This document shows positions 1 through 9,254 of a DNA stretch of 31,060 nucleotides, one piece after another. Source of the DNA: JANWKA01 sp035533815 (lineage in GTDB: Bacteria; Bacteroidota; Bacteroidia; Chitinophagales; Chitinophagaceae); NCBI GenBank assembly GCA_035533815.1, contig DATLTB010000121.1, positions 1 to 31,060 on the forward strand. Reading direction: 5' to 3'. The number at the start of each line of letters is the position of its first letter. Positions within the stretch are counted from its first letter, which is position 1. A program made the translations under genes and the position numbers. The notes under the pieces were generated by a model. The model made no database searches and was not told the DNA's origin. It was given only the letters and a program-made list of their open reading frames with translations.

Positions 1-506
1 GAAGCAGAGTACAAAGAATATCCCGTTAAATTGTTTTTCAGCCGTTTCGGTAAAAGAGGGAAATGGCATCTGATCCTTTCCACGGATACTTCCCTGGGAT
101 ATATGAGGCTCATGGAACTCTATCAAATCCGCTGGACTATAAAAGTCCTCTTTAAGGAGGGGAAACAGTACCTTAACCTGGGCGGATGCCAATCCAAGGA
201 TTTGATGCACAAATAGCAGATACCACCATTACCATGATCCAATATATTCTGCTTACCTTAAGGAAACGTTTTGATGATTATGAGACCAGAGGAGAAATAT
301 TCCGGGATGTGGGAGAGCAAATGCAGGAACGTACCCTTCATGCCAGGCTTTGGGATTTATTAGTGGCCGTCATGAAAATTATCATGGAATCATTTGATAT
401 AATCATTGAGGATATCGACGCTTGTATTGCCCGGTTGATCAATCAGGATAAATTAAAGGGGATCTTGGAATTATTCTCACCAAATCACAAAGTAATATTA
501 AGTTGA
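1..506 (+). pseudogene. IS4-type DDE transposase, C-terminal part, frameshifted
   Basis: The frame is open from base 1, so the 5' part lies outside the window. The first piece runs to a TAG at 214-216 and contains YQIRW...FKEGKQYLNLGGCQS, the C-terminal YREK-type signature of IS4-family transposases. The protein continues in another frame from about 201 (FDAQIADTTITMIQY..., ending 506), so one base is missing near 199-203 in GGATTTG. The residue four after the Arg, normally the catalytic Glu (RWxIE), is Lys (codon aaa at 142-144). The later Lys of the signature (163-165) is present. The frameshift and the lost Glu together indicate a dead copy. The family call is firm; the exact IS is not known. 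No clear terminal inverted repeat was identified after 506. Confidence 0.82.
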
Positions 507-557
507 TTTAAGTGCGAAAGTTGAATTACTGAGGGCCATGCTGTCCCCTTTGACTAA

Positions 558-731
558 CTATCGGTTGGTACCCAGCTCCGGATTTACAGACACAAAGAAG
601 GTGTTAAAATCCTCAATAAGTTCTGTCAGGGACGGCACTTTAATCTTGAGAAAGGCGATGCTTCCTCCCTGAGTCATGTAGATCAGGTATGGTTTAACGG
701 AATCTGCTTCCCTGCTCAAGTCCACTGTATC
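558..731 (-). pseudogene. Unrecognised minus-strand coding fragment, 57 codons, no start codon
   Basis: Between two in-frame stops (732-734 and 558-560), the minus strand reads 57 codons with protein-like composition, including PYLIYMTQGGSIAFLKIKV and ending in FFVSVNPELGTNR. It has an internal Met but no good start near the upstream stop, so it looks like the 3' end of a decayed gene. I do not recognise the family. It lies between transposase debris and IS200/IS605-like hairpins. Confidence 0.3.
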
Positions 732-811
732 TTATATTATTACCGTTCCTATCATGGAGCTGAATATGCTTTAGTATTGGTTAATAGCATAATACCTATA
801 TCTGCAGTGGA

Positions 812-1062
812 AACTAAACTACCCTCGACTAAAGTCGAAGGGTTTGATATTCCGGGTCGTCAAATGACGACTTACCCAGCTATGATTTTGAAATCAATTT
901 CAGTTTCTTTGATCAGGTCCTGTTTTTCAATGTAATCCTATATACTTATATGATTTGTTATTCGAATTTGAAATAAGTGCCTTTGTATCCAAAATGATAT
1001 TAAAGTCAAACTAAAGTCTACGCCTGAAGGCGAGGGATTTTCTCCCATTCCCCGAAGGGGAC
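812..1062. mobile_element. Possible IS200/IS605-type remnant (hairpin-rich ends, no tnpA or tnpB)
   Basis: Several compact hairpins lie within 250 bp: CCCTCGAC-taaa-GTCGaAGGG (822-842), GTCGTC-aaat-GACGAC (857-872), TGATTT-tg-AAATCA (883-896), CGCCT-ga-AGGCG (1021-1032) and CCCC-gaa-GGGG (1050-1060). The motif ACTAAAGTC occurs at both sides (about 828-836 and 1010-1018). Subterminal hairpins of this kind are typical of IS200/IS605 elements and of their non-autonomous derivatives. No transposase or TnpB reading frame lies between them. The call is inferred from pattern only; exact ends were not determined. Confidence 0.4.
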
Positions 1063-1313
1063 ATTAAGTTTTCATCCAATCCTATATTATCGAAGAGTTT
1101 TTACACTGACTGGATGATCTTACCTTAAAAAAGGACTTTGTAATATTTCCGGAAGGAGGCATTTCACCACTTAATAAACAAGTTCAGGTCAGTGGCTTAT
1201 TTCATTTTATTATAGAAATACTTCCTGGCTTGGCATAATAAAGGAAGTCAAGGTATCATTGGTTTTTTTAGGATATATGAGGCCCAATTAAACTAAATTC
1301 AGGCTAAAAAACC
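1063..1313. other. Noncoding stretch upstream of cutC
   Basis: With the segments before it, this makes about 800 bp (507-1313) without an intact gene. I see no convincing reading frame, RNA or terminator here. It is probably decayed sequence plus the cutC upstream region. No clear promoter motif was found. Confidence 0.4.
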
Positions 1314-2096
1314 TTGTTTACCGATAAAACATTTCAGCCTGCCCCCATTATTCTGGAGGTCTGTGCAGCTTCCCTGGCTTCGGGAATAGCTGCCCAGCAG
1401 GGAGGTGCCTACCGGATCGAGCTCTGCGCCAACCTGAACGAAGGAGGAACGACTCCCAGCCCTGGCACCATTCAGTCCGTCCGGAAATTTTGCACTATCG
1501 AAATTTACCCGATCATCCGGCCGCGGGGAGGCGATTTCCTGTATGACGAAGGGGAATTGGAGGTCATGACCCGGGATATCCTGTTTTGCAAAAATGCCGG
1601 CTGTGACGGTATCGTCATGGGAATCCTCCATGCAGATGGACAAGTGGACAAGGACCAGGTAAGCAGGCTGGTAGAACTGGCGTGGCCGATGGGAGTGACC
1701 TTCCACCGGGCTTTTGATATGACAGCCGACCCAAACCAGGCATTAACAGATATCCTGGATACAGGCTGCGAGCGAATCCTGACCTCCGGACAGCAGCCGA
1801 CCGCCCTGGAGGGCGCTCCACTGATTGCTGATTTAATCCGCCAGGCAGCAGGCCGGATCATCATTATGCCCGGATCCGGTATCCGGGAACATAATATTGC
1901 CGCCCTGGTCCGGGAAACTGGGGCCACAGAATTTCATACTTCAGCGCGGATAACCCTTGCTGGCCGGATGAACTTTAAAAACCCCCTGATCGCTTTGGGA
2001 AACGATGGAAAGGAATACGAGTTATCCGTTACCGATGCCCGGCAGGTCGGCCTTATCCGGACTGCCGCCGAAACGGCCTTGAACACTAAAGGATAA
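1314..2096 (+). CDS. cutC: CutC family copper homeostasis protein
   Basis: A 260-residue TIM-barrel protein of the CutC family (PF03932), cytosolic. Family hallmarks are visible: GAYRIELCANLNEGGTTPS near the N-terminus, the YPIIRPRGGDF block, GILHADGQVD, VTFHRAFDM, ERILTSGQ and IIIMPGSGI. The length matches the usual 240-260. A TTG at 1314 is the only plausible start: an in-frame TAA lies just upstream (1305-1307) and there is no ATG before the conserved ELCA block. The family was named for a copper-sensitivity phenotype; its biochemical activity is uncertain, so the name should not be read as proof of a copper role. It stands alone, 74 bp before the DPP-IV gene on the same strand. Confidence 0.9.
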   Translation: MFTDKTFQPAPIILEVCAASLASGIAAQQGGAYRIELCANLNEGGTTPSPGTIQSVRKFCTIEIYPIIRPRGGDFLYDEGELEVMTRDILFCKNAGCDGIVMGILHADGQVDKDQVSRLVELAWPMGVTFHRAFDMTADPNQALTDILDTGCERILTSGQQPTALEGAPLIADLIRQAAGRIIIMPGSGIREHNIAALVRETGATEFHTSARITLAGRMNFKNPLIALGNDGKEYELSVTDARQVGLIRTAAETALNTKG

Positions 2097-2170
2097 ATGG
2101 TAAGCCAGTTTTATTATTATTTTATACATTGCCATACCTTTCACCTACCCGAACCTAATACTCCTAACTC

Positions 2171-4429
2171 TTGAAAAAGCAATTATCCTTTTTTACGCTG
2201 GCCCTGGTTGGACTGGCATTGTCGACTGCTCTTCCCCTGTCCGCACAGCATAAGATCAGGTATAAGAACCTGAAGGAAGGGTTGCTGTCCCAATGGTATC
2301 TCCGCGGCAGGCCCGGACCCGCCAACCTGAACTGGATTGACGGTGGCACCCGATACTCCTATACTGCACCCAATGCATTGAACGGAAGGCAGGATATCCG
2401 GTCCTTTGACCCGGAAACCGGAAAGGATCAACTGGTCTTTGGCAATAAGGACCTTGACTTCCCGGGTACGGATACTCCATTTGAATACCGGTCCTTCCAG
2501 TGGTCCCATGACTCCCGCCATATTGTATTTGAGACTAATTTCCGCAAACTGTACCGCAGATCGGGTGTTTCTGATTATTACGTGTATTCCCTGGATAATC
2601 AATCCCTGCGTTTAGCTGCCCGGGGAGCCCGTACAGCCAGTCTTTCGCCCGATGGCAAATTGGCCGGCATTGAAAGGGGTGGTAACATGTATGTGTATGA
2701 CCTGTCCACCAAAAAGGAAAAAGAGCTCACTCGTGATACGGGTAAGAACCTGTTTAACGGTCATTATGACTGGGTATACGAAGAGGAATTCGGCAAAGCA
2801 AGGGCCTGGACATGGTCCCCGGACAGCCGCTTTATCGCATTCTGGCATTTCAATGAAGCAGCCGTGCCTGTTTTCCAGATGACCAGCTACGCCGGCACCC
2901 ACCCCAAATACATCCGAATTCCCATTCCACAGCCCGGGGATCCCAATCCTTCCGTGAGCATTGGGGTGGTGGATGTGCATACCGGCCACAGGGTCTGGCT
3001 CAATACCGGGGAAAAAGGGGATTTTTACATCCCCAGGGTATACTGGACCAGCGAGCCAGGTGTCCTGGCGGTAATGACCCTGAACCGGGCCCAGAACGAC
3101 ATGAAGCTTTTCTTCTTCAACCTGAACACAGGGAAACACCAGCTGGTCATGGAAGAAAAGAACAATACCTGGGTATCCATTTTCAATTTTTACACCGGGG
3201 TGGATGACATGATGTTTTTCCCGCCGAAAATCCATGAATTTTTCTGGATATCGGACCGCAGCGGTTACTACCAAATCTACCGGTACGGGTATGATGGCAA
3301 GCTGATCAATCGGGTGACTACCGGTAACTGGGATGTCAATAAAGTGACAGGGATCAATCCCGGGACTCAAACGGTTTATTACACATCTGCTGAAGCATCT
3401 CCCCTGGAGGAACAGTTATACTCCATCCACTTCGATGGGAGCGGAGAACAACGGTTGACCATGGCAAAGGGATATCACCGCATCAACATGTCTCCCAACC
3501 AGCAGTATTATTTGGATTATTATTCCAGCCTGGATACACCAACCCATGTAGAATTATGGCAGACCGGGAAGCGGTTGGTACTCACCCTGAAGGATGGTCG
3601 GCATGTACTCCGCTACCTGAGTACCCATGCCTATTCGCCAAAAACCCTGTTTCAATTCAAGACCAGCGATAACGCTACGCTCGACGGGTCCATCATCCGG
3701 CCCACGGATTTCGATTCAACCAAAAAATATCCGGTGGTCTTTACCATCTATGGAGGTCCGGAATCCCATGCAGTCTATAACTCCTTTAATGAATCGGGTT
3801 TTGATCAGTACCTGGCCCAGCAAGGTTTTTTTGTAGTGGACATCAACAACCGCGGAATCGCCGGCTATGGCAGTGCATTTATGAAGATCGTGTACAAACA
3901 GTTGGGTAAATATGAAAGTCAGGACTTTGCCGAAGCAGCCAGGTGGCTTTCCCATTTCCCCTATATAGATTCCACCCGCATGGCCATTATAGGCACCAGT
4001 TACGGAGGATACAGCACTATTTTCACCATGCTCACTCATCCCGGAGTATTCAAGGTTGGGATTGCCAATTCACCGGTTACCGACTGGAGACTGTACGATG
4101 ATATCTATACAGAAAGATATATGGCACCCCTGGCAGACAACGAGGAAGGCTATATCCAAAGCGCTGCAATGACCCATGCTTCCGGGCTGGAAGGTCATCT
4201 GCTGCTGATCCATTCCACTATGGATGACAATGTCCATCCGGTCAATTCCATGCAACTGCTTACCGCCCTGACCAATGCAGGCAAGGATGTCGACCTCCGG
4301 CTTTATCCTCCCGGTGGTCATGGGGCTGCTTATAGTTTTGGGAGCTACCTGCTGATCCAGGAAGTGAGTTTCCAGTACCTGGAAAGATACCTGAAGGAAG
4401 AATGCCACCTGCCTAACCTCAACCAATGA
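2171..4429 (+). CDS. Dipeptidyl peptidase IV (S9B serine peptidase), exported
   Basis: A 752-residue protein with a signal peptide (MKKQLSFFTLALVGLALSTALPLSA), an N-terminal DPP-IV beta-propeller (PF00930) and a C-terminal alpha/beta-hydrolase S9 domain (PF00326). The Glu pair that holds the substrate amino terminus is in DWVYEEEF (residues 200-207). The catalytic triad is visible: Ser610 in GTSYGGY, Asp685 in STMDDNVH and His717 in GGHG. This enzyme removes N-terminal X-Pro dipeptides, probably in the periplasm. The start is TTG at 2171, the only codon that gives the complete signal peptide. It converges on thrC with an 11-bp gap. The residues separate it from plain prolyl oligopeptidases. 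Confidence 0.93.
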   Translation: MKKQLSFFTLALVGLALSTALPLSAQHKIRYKNLKEGLLSQWYLRGRPGPANLNWIDGGTRYSYTAPNALNGRQDIRSFDPETGKDQLVFGNKDLDFPGTDTPFEYRSFQWSHDSRHIVFETNFRKLYRRSGVSDYYVYSLDNQSLRLAARGARTASLSPDGKLAGIERGGNMYVYDLSTKKEKELTRDTGKNLFNGHYDWVYEEEFGKARAWTWSPDSRFIAFWHFNEAAVPVFQMTSYAGTHPKYIRIPIPQPGDPNPSVSIGVVDVHTGHRVWLNTGEKGDFYIPRVYWTSEPGVLAVMTLNRAQNDMKLFFFNLNTGKHQLVMEEKNNTWVSIFNFYTGVDDMMFFPPKIHEFFWISDRSGYYQIYRYGYDGKLINRVTTGNWDVNKVTGINPGTQTVYYTSAEASPLEEQLYSIHFDGSGEQRLTMAKGYHRINMSPNQQYYLDYYSSLDTPTHVELWQTGKRLVLTLKDGRHVLRYLSTHAYSPKTLFQFKTSDNATLDGSIIRPTDFDSTKKYPVVFTIYGGPESHAVYNSFNESGFDQYLAQQGFFVVDINNRGIAGYGSAFMKIVYKQLGKYESQDFAEAARWLSHFPYIDSTRMAIIGTSYGGYSTIFTMLTHPGVFKVGIANSPVTDWRLYDDIYTERYMAPLADNEEGYIQSAAMTHASGLEGHLLLIHSTMDDNVHPVNSMQLLTALTNAGKDVDLRLYPPGGHGAAYSFGSYLLIQEVSFQYLERYLKEECHLPNLNQ

Positions 4430-4440
4430 ATGGCTGCCTT

Positions 4441-5751
4441 TTACCTGGAACTTTCCAGGAGGATCCGACGCAGCCCGCTGTATTCAGCGGCTATCTTTAC
4501 GGATATTTGTTGCGCTCCCTGCATATTAAAGTCCAGTTCCGGGAGATGGATTTGGGAGGCCATATCCGCATCATATATGTCCGGGAATTTACCGGGGTGT
4601 GCGGTCGCCAGGAGCACCGCGGCATATTGCCCCCCTCTTTTTTCAGCAGTCAATGCCTGTAGACCCAGCCAGGCGACCGCACTGTGGGGACAAAGGATAT
4701 AACCGGTCCAGTCATATACCCTTCGGATGGCCTGACGGGTTTCCTCATCGCTGAAAGAATACCCGGATACCATTGATTTGACTAATTCCCGGTCTCCCTG
4801 GAATAAGCTGACTATCCGCTCGAAATTACTGGGGTTCCCCACATCCATTGCCGTGGATAGCGTATGTACCGATGGGCGTGGTCGGTACTCCCCGCTGATC
4901 AGCCATTGGGGAACCACATCATTGGCATTCGTAGAAGCGGCCAGCCGGGTTATGGGAAGTCCCATTTTCCAGGCCATGAGCCCGGCTACCAGGTTGCCGA
5001 AATTACCGCTGGGCACGGAATAGTATAGTGCTGATTTCCGGGCCGGCAGACAAGCCCAGCCATAGAAATAATAAAAGATCTGGGGAATCAACCTTCCTAT
5101 ATTGATCGAGTTTGCCGAGGATAACCGCAGTTCCTGATTCAGGGATCTGTCTGCGAAAGCCTGCTTCACCATCCCCTGGCAGTCATCAAAACTTCCGGCT
5201 ACTTCCAAGGCCCGGATATTTCCGCCAAGAGTGGTCATCTGCTTTTCCTGCAGGTTACTGACCCTGCCGGACGGATAGAGTATCGTGACCCGGATGCCGG
5301 GCACCCCATAAAAACCCATGGCCACTGCCCCACCCGTATCCCCGGAAGTGGCCACCAGGATCTGCAGCTCTCTTTTATCCAAGGACGGAAAAGAGCCCAT
5401 CAGCCGGCTCATAAACCTCGCCCCGAAATCCTTGAAAGCCAGGGAAGGCCCATGAAACAATTCCAGCACATACTCATTTTCCCCGATCTGGCGAAGCGGT
5501 ACGGGAAATGAGAAGGCTTCCCGGGTGATCTCTTTCAGCACCTGATCTTCCACGCTGTCCCCGATAAGGGCCTGAGCGATCAGAAAAGCAATCTCCGGAA
5601 AAGCCAAACCCTCCATGAGGTTCAGGGTTTCTACCGGCAACCGGGGAATGGCGACGGGCATATACAGGCCCTGATCTGCAGGCATGCCAGCGAACAGGGC
5701 CTGCTGCAGGCTGGCTTCAGGTGCTTTTTGCCTGGTGCTGTAAAGTTTCAT
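4441..5751 (-). CDS. thrC: Threonine synthase
   Basis: A 436-residue PLP enzyme that converts O-phosphohomoserine to threonine, the last step of the pathway. The PLP-binding lysine is K107 in PSLAFKDFGARF, and the phosphate-binding loop is ATSGDTGGAVAMGF. Other family blocks are SSANSINIGRLIPQ and VPSGNFGNLVAG. The N-terminus (MKLYSTR) and length match the short ThrC type, as in enterobacteria. It is the third gene of the minus-strand thrA-thrB-thrC operon and starts 23 bp after the thrB stop, so regulation should come from the attenuator upstream of thrA. No anomalies seen. Confidence 0.96.
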   Translation of the reverse strand: MKLYSTRQKAPEASLQQALFAGMPADQGLYMPVAIPRLPVETLNLMEGLAFPEIAFLIAQALIGDSVEDQVLKEITREAFSFPVPLRQIGENEYVLELFHGPSLAFKDFGARFMSRLMGSFPSLDKRELQILVATSGDTGGAVAMGFYGVPGIRVTILYPSGRVSNLQEKQMTTLGGNIRALEVAGSFDDCQGMVKQAFADRSLNQELRLSSANSINIGRLIPQIFYYFYGWACLPARKSALYYSVPSGNFGNLVAGLMAWKMGLPITRLAASTNANDVVPQWLISGEYRPRPSVHTLSTAMDVGNPSNFERIVSLFQGDRELVKSMVSGYSFSDEETRQAIRRVYDWTGYILCPHSAVAWLGLQALTAEKRGGQYAAVLLATAHPGKFPDIYDADMASQIHLPELDFNMQGAQQISVKIAAEYSGLRRILLESSR

Positions 5752-5774
5752 GATAAAAGCTTCATTGTGGCAGT

Positions 5775-6707
5775 TCAGCCAAGGATTCGGGGTCCCTCCC
5801 GGTTAATGGCGGATACATACCCTTCCGAGTCGATACCTTCCTGTTGCAACCTGGCCCTGATTCTTTCCACGACCTTCCCGGCAGTCTCCACACTTGGGCT
5901 GAGGGCAAAGACAGATGGTCCGGAACCCGAGATCCCGAATCCCAGGGCCCCTGCATCCATCGCCATCTCCCTGAGCTGGTAAAACCAGGGAATCAGGATG
6001 GCCCGGGTGGGCTCAATGAGTCCATCCTGCATCGAACGGCTGATGAGTTCATCATCCTCGCGGTATAAACCAGCGACCAGCCCCCCCACATTACCCATCT
6101 GCATCACTGCAGCAGCCAGGGGGACCTGCTTTTTAATGATCCTCCGGGCATCCCGGGTCTGGATCTCGATCTGGGGATGGATCAGGGAACAGATCAGGTG
6201 CGGGGGAGTATGCAGCCGGATGATATCCAGCGGATCATAGCTGCGGATCAGGACGAATCCACCCAGCAGCGCCGGGGCCACATTATCTGCATGACCCTGC
6301 CCGCAGGCCAGCTGTTCCCCTTCCAGGGCCAGGGGTAGCATCTCTTCGGGGGTCATCGGGAAGTCTTTCAGTGCATTGATGGCAAAAAGACCGGCGATGG
6401 TGCTTGCAGCGCTGGAGCCTAGCCCGCTGCCGACCGGCATTTTCTTGAACAGTTCAATATCCACTCCGGTTTCCCTGTCTGCTAAGGCCTCCAGATATTT
6501 CATGATGACGGCACTCACGGTATTCCTGGAAGGGTCCATGGGAAGGGTCCCCCCATCCCCGTGAATTGCCGTTAACCGGACTCCTGGAGTCCGGTTAAGC
6601 TTCACGATGACCTCATCGCCGGGAAGGTTTACGGCAAAGCCGAGCACATCAAAACCACAGACTACATTGGCTACCGAAGCCGGCGCAAACACTCGAATCG
6701 TGTCCAT
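5775..6707 (-). CDS. thrB: Homoserine kinase (GHMP family)
   Basis: A 310-residue cytosolic kinase that phosphorylates homoserine with ATP to give the substrate of ThrC. The GHMP ATP-binding loop PVGSGLGSSAAS is at residues 91-102. The N-terminal block VFAPASVANVVCGFDVLGFA and the C-terminal GFGISGSGPSVFAL are also family signatures. The length equals that of the enterobacterial enzyme. It lies 14 bp downstream of thrA and 23 bp upstream of thrC on the same strand, consistent with one transcript. Confidence 0.96.
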   Translation of the reverse strand: MDTIRVFAPASVANVVCGFDVLGFAVNLPGDEVIVKLNRTPGVRLTAIHGDGGTLPMDPSRNTVSAVIMKYLEALADRETGVDIELFKKMPVGSGLGSSAASTIAGLFAINALKDFPMTPEEMLPLALEGEQLACGQGHADNVAPALLGGFVLIRSYDPLDIIRLHTPPHLICSLIHPQIEIQTRDARRIIKKQVPLAAAVMQMGNVGGLVAGLYREDDELISRSMQDGLIEPTRAILIPWFYQLREMAMDAGALGFGISGSGPSVFALSPSVETAGKVVERIRARLQQEGIDSEGYVSAINREGPRILG

Positions 6708-6721
6708 TGGAACAAATTGTA

Positions 6722-9184
6722 TTAATAATATCCCGAAGCACCCACTTTGACGAGGTCGGCAAATACCCCTGCGGCAGTCACTTCGGCGCCAGCTCCCGGC
6801 CCCTTGACTACCAGGGGCCGGGAAGCATATCTTTCCGTAGTGAAGGAAATGATATTGTCACTGCCGCTGAGAGCATAGAACGGGTGGGAACTATCCAGCA
6901 TCTTCAGGGAGATGGAAACCTGACCGTCTTCCAGGCAGCCCGTATACCGAAGTACTTTTTGTGCTGCGGCAGCATTCGCTTTCAGTGATTCAAAATACGC
7001 GTCTGAACACCGGAGTTCTTCATAGAACGCTTCCAGCGTTTTCGCTTTCAGGCAATTTTCCGGCAGGATATCCTGTATCCTGACATCGAAGGCTTCCACC
7101 GGATAGCCTGAGTCCCGGGCCAGGATCAGCATCTTGCGCATAAAATCCAGACCACTCAGATCATCCCGGGGATCCGGTTCCGTGAAGCCCCGCTGCTGGG
7201 CTTCCCGGACAATTTCATAAAAGGAAGCATTCCCCGTAAAATTGTTGAATATGAAAGATATTGTTCCGGACAGGATCGCTTCGATCCGGATGATCCGGTC
7301 CCCGCTGACCAGGAGGTCACGCAAGGTGCTGATGATCGGCAAGCCCGCCCCGACATTGGTTTCATAAAAGAAATCCACCCCGTACCTTTTAACCGCCTCC
7401 CGGAACCGCCTGTACTGGTCATAACTCCCGGAATTACCGATCTTGTTACAGGTAACCACGGATATATTGGAGCGGAAAAGCTCTTCATAATGCTGTACCA
7501 CCAGGGGACTGGCGGAATTATCAATGAATACACTGTTGGGCAGGTTCATGGCAATCATCTTTTTGACAAAATTTTCCAGATCCGCTTTTTCCCCTCGCTG
7601 GTTCAGGGCAGCCTCCCATCCGGACAGATCTATCCCCTCCTGCTCAAAGATCATGTGACGCGTATTGGTGATCCCGATCACCCGAAGCTTCAGGGAATTT
7701 TTTTCCATCAGCCCAGTTTCATGGGCCCTGATCTGGCTGAGCAGGGTTTTGCCGATATTACCTACACCCAGATAAAATATATGCAGGGTTTTTTTGGAAT
7801 GGATAAAAAAAGCGTCATGCACTGCATTGAGGGCCTTGGACAGGTCCTTTTTACGGATAGCCACCGATATATTGTATTCCGAAGACCCCTGGGCCATAGC
7901 GGCGACATTCACGCCGTTGCGTCCCAGGGCACTGAACAGCTTGCCGGAAAGGCCATGGGTCTGTTTCATATTCTCCCCTACCACAGCCAGGATGGATAGT
8001 TCCTGTTCCAGGACCGGCCGCTCAATTTTACGGGTCAGGAGTTCCAGCTCGAATTCCTGCTCGATCAGGATCTTCGCCCTTCCGGCATCCGAAGGGCTGA
8101 CCGCAAAGGTGATGCTATGTTCGGATGAAGCCTGTGTAATGAGGATGATATTGATGCCTTCCCTGGCCAGCAGGGTGAATAACCGGCCACTAAAGCCCGT
8201 CCTTCCCACCATGCCGCTCCCTTCCACATTCACCAGCGTGATATCATTGATGGAGGAGATCCCCCGGATCAGGGTACCATTGCGCCTGACCTTTTCCCGG
8301 ATGATGGTTCCGGGAAAATCCGGATTAAAGGTATTTTTGACCAGGATGGGAATCTTTTTCAAAAAAACCGGAATCATGGTGGGCGGATAAATGACCCGGG
8401 CCCCGAAATAAGACAGTTCCATGGCTTCCGTATAGGAGATTTCCGGCAACGGACAAGCTTTGCGCACCATCCGCGGATCCGCGGTCATGAAACCATCCAC
8501 ATCCGTCCAGATCTGTATTTCCGGACTGGACAAGGCTGCACCTATGATGGCTGCCGTATAATCGCTTCCCCCGCGCCCGAGGGTGGTGGTTTGTTTATGC
8601 TCATTGGCTGCGATAAAACCGGTGATGCAAAACAGGGCTCCGGGTTCGTCCCGGAATGCCTGCTCGATGCAGGGATTGGTTACCTCGAAATTCACCCGGG
8701 CATTGCCGAACTGGCTGTCTGTCCTGATCCAGTCGCGGGCATCCGTAAACCGGACCTGCGGATGAACCTGTTCCAGGATGCGGGAGATGACCATGGTTGA
8801 ACACAGTTCACCATATGCGGCGATATGATCCAGGGTCCGCGGGCTGAGTTCTTCCAGGGCCCGAACCCCGCTCAGCAAGTCTTCCAGGGCATTGAAATAC
8901 AGTTTCAGCGGCATGATCGCCGCATTCTGCTTTTTCACCCCGATCTGGCTTTGGATAAGGTCCAGGTGCCTGCGTTCCACCTGCTGCAACATCCCGGCGT
9001 AATCCCCGCCTCCGGCAGCCATTTCAGCCATCTCCAGCAGGCTGTTGGTGACCCCGCTCATGGCCGAGATCACCAGGGCAATACGGTCACCCTGGTCCAG
9101 ATGGCCGCGAACGATATGTACCAGGGTTTGCACACTTTCGGCCGAACCGACTGAAGTACCGCCAAATTTCAATATTCTAGTCAT
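6722..9184 (-). CDS. thrA: Bifunctional aspartokinase / homoserine dehydrogenase
   Basis: An 820-residue fusion that catalyses the first and third steps of the aspartate branch. The N-terminal aspartokinase starts with MTRILKFGGTSVGSAESV and has GFIAANEHKQTTTLGRGGSDYTA. Two ACT-type regulatory segments follow (around LVNVEGSGMVGRTGFSGRLF and ILAVVGENMKQTHGLSG), usual sites of feedback by threonine. The homoserine dehydrogenase part begins near 465, with the nucleotide-binding G473-x-G-x-x-G478 in YLGVGNIGKTLL. Its catalytic region includes NVGAGLPIISTLRDL and EPDPRDDLSGLDF. The length matches E. coli ThrA. It is the first gene of the operon; an attenuator-like leader lies directly upstream (9196-9362). 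Confidence 0.97.
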   Translation of the reverse strand: MTRILKFGGTSVGSAESVQTLVHIVRGHLDQGDRIALVISAMSGVTNSLLEMAEMAAGGGDYAGMLQQVERRHLDLIQSQIGVKKQNAAIMPLKLYFNALEDLLSGVRALEELSPRTLDHIAAYGELCSTMVISRILEQVHPQVRFTDARDWIRTDSQFGNARVNFEVTNPCIEQAFRDEPGALFCITGFIAANEHKQTTTLGRGGSDYTAAIIGAALSSPEIQIWTDVDGFMTADPRMVRKACPLPEISYTEAMELSYFGARVIYPPTMIPVFLKKIPILVKNTFNPDFPGTIIREKVRRNGTLIRGISSINDITLVNVEGSGMVGRTGFSGRLFTLLAREGINIILITQASSEHSITFAVSPSDAGRAKILIEQEFELELLTRKIERPVLEQELSILAVVGENMKQTHGLSGKLFSALGRNGVNVAAMAQGSSEYNISVAIRKKDLSKALNAVHDAFFIHSKKTLHIFYLGVGNIGKTLLSQIRAHETGLMEKNSLKLRVIGITNTRHMIFEQEGIDLSGWEAALNQRGEKADLENFVKKMIAMNLPNSVFIDNSASPLVVQHYEELFRSNISVVTCNKIGNSGSYDQYRRFREAVKRYGVDFFYETNVGAGLPIISTLRDLLVSGDRIIRIEAILSGTISFIFNNFTGNASFYEIVREAQQRGFTEPDPRDDLSGLDFMRKMLILARDSGYPVEAFDVRIQDILPENCLKAKTLEAFYEELRCSDAYFESLKANAAAAQKVLRYTGCLEDGQVSISLKMLDSSHPFYALSGSDNIISFTTERYASRPLVVKGPGAGAEVTAAGVFADLVKVGASGYY

Positions 9185-9195
9185 GGCTGTGCTTT

Positions 9196-9225
9196 AAATA
9201 AAAGCGCCTCCCCGGGGGAAGGCGC
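9196..9225 (-). terminator. Attenuator terminator of the thr operon (3:4 hairpin plus U tract)
   Basis: Read on the minus strand, GCGCCT(T)CC... pairs with GGAGGCGC across 9225-9204, followed directly by TTTTATTT (9203-9196). This is a Rho-independent terminator placed between the leader peptide and thrA, 12 bp before the thrA start codon. A terminator directly upstream of the first gene of its own operon is expected only for attenuation. Its 5' arm contains CCTTCCC (9222-9216), which is also complementary to the end of the leader. Confidence 0.8.
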
Positions 9226-9254
9226 CAGAATCAATCCAAAATCTGATATAGGAC

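Noticed and set aside
186..216. Programmed -1 frameshift in the transposase
   Set aside because: No slippery heptamer is present (the site reads AAGGATTTG), and the catalytic Glu is already lost, so a simple deletion is the better explanation.
2612..3370. Long minus-strand open frame inside the DPP-IV gene (252 codons)
   Set aside because: It is antisense to an intact family member and has no conserved domain; a shadow of GC-rich codon use.
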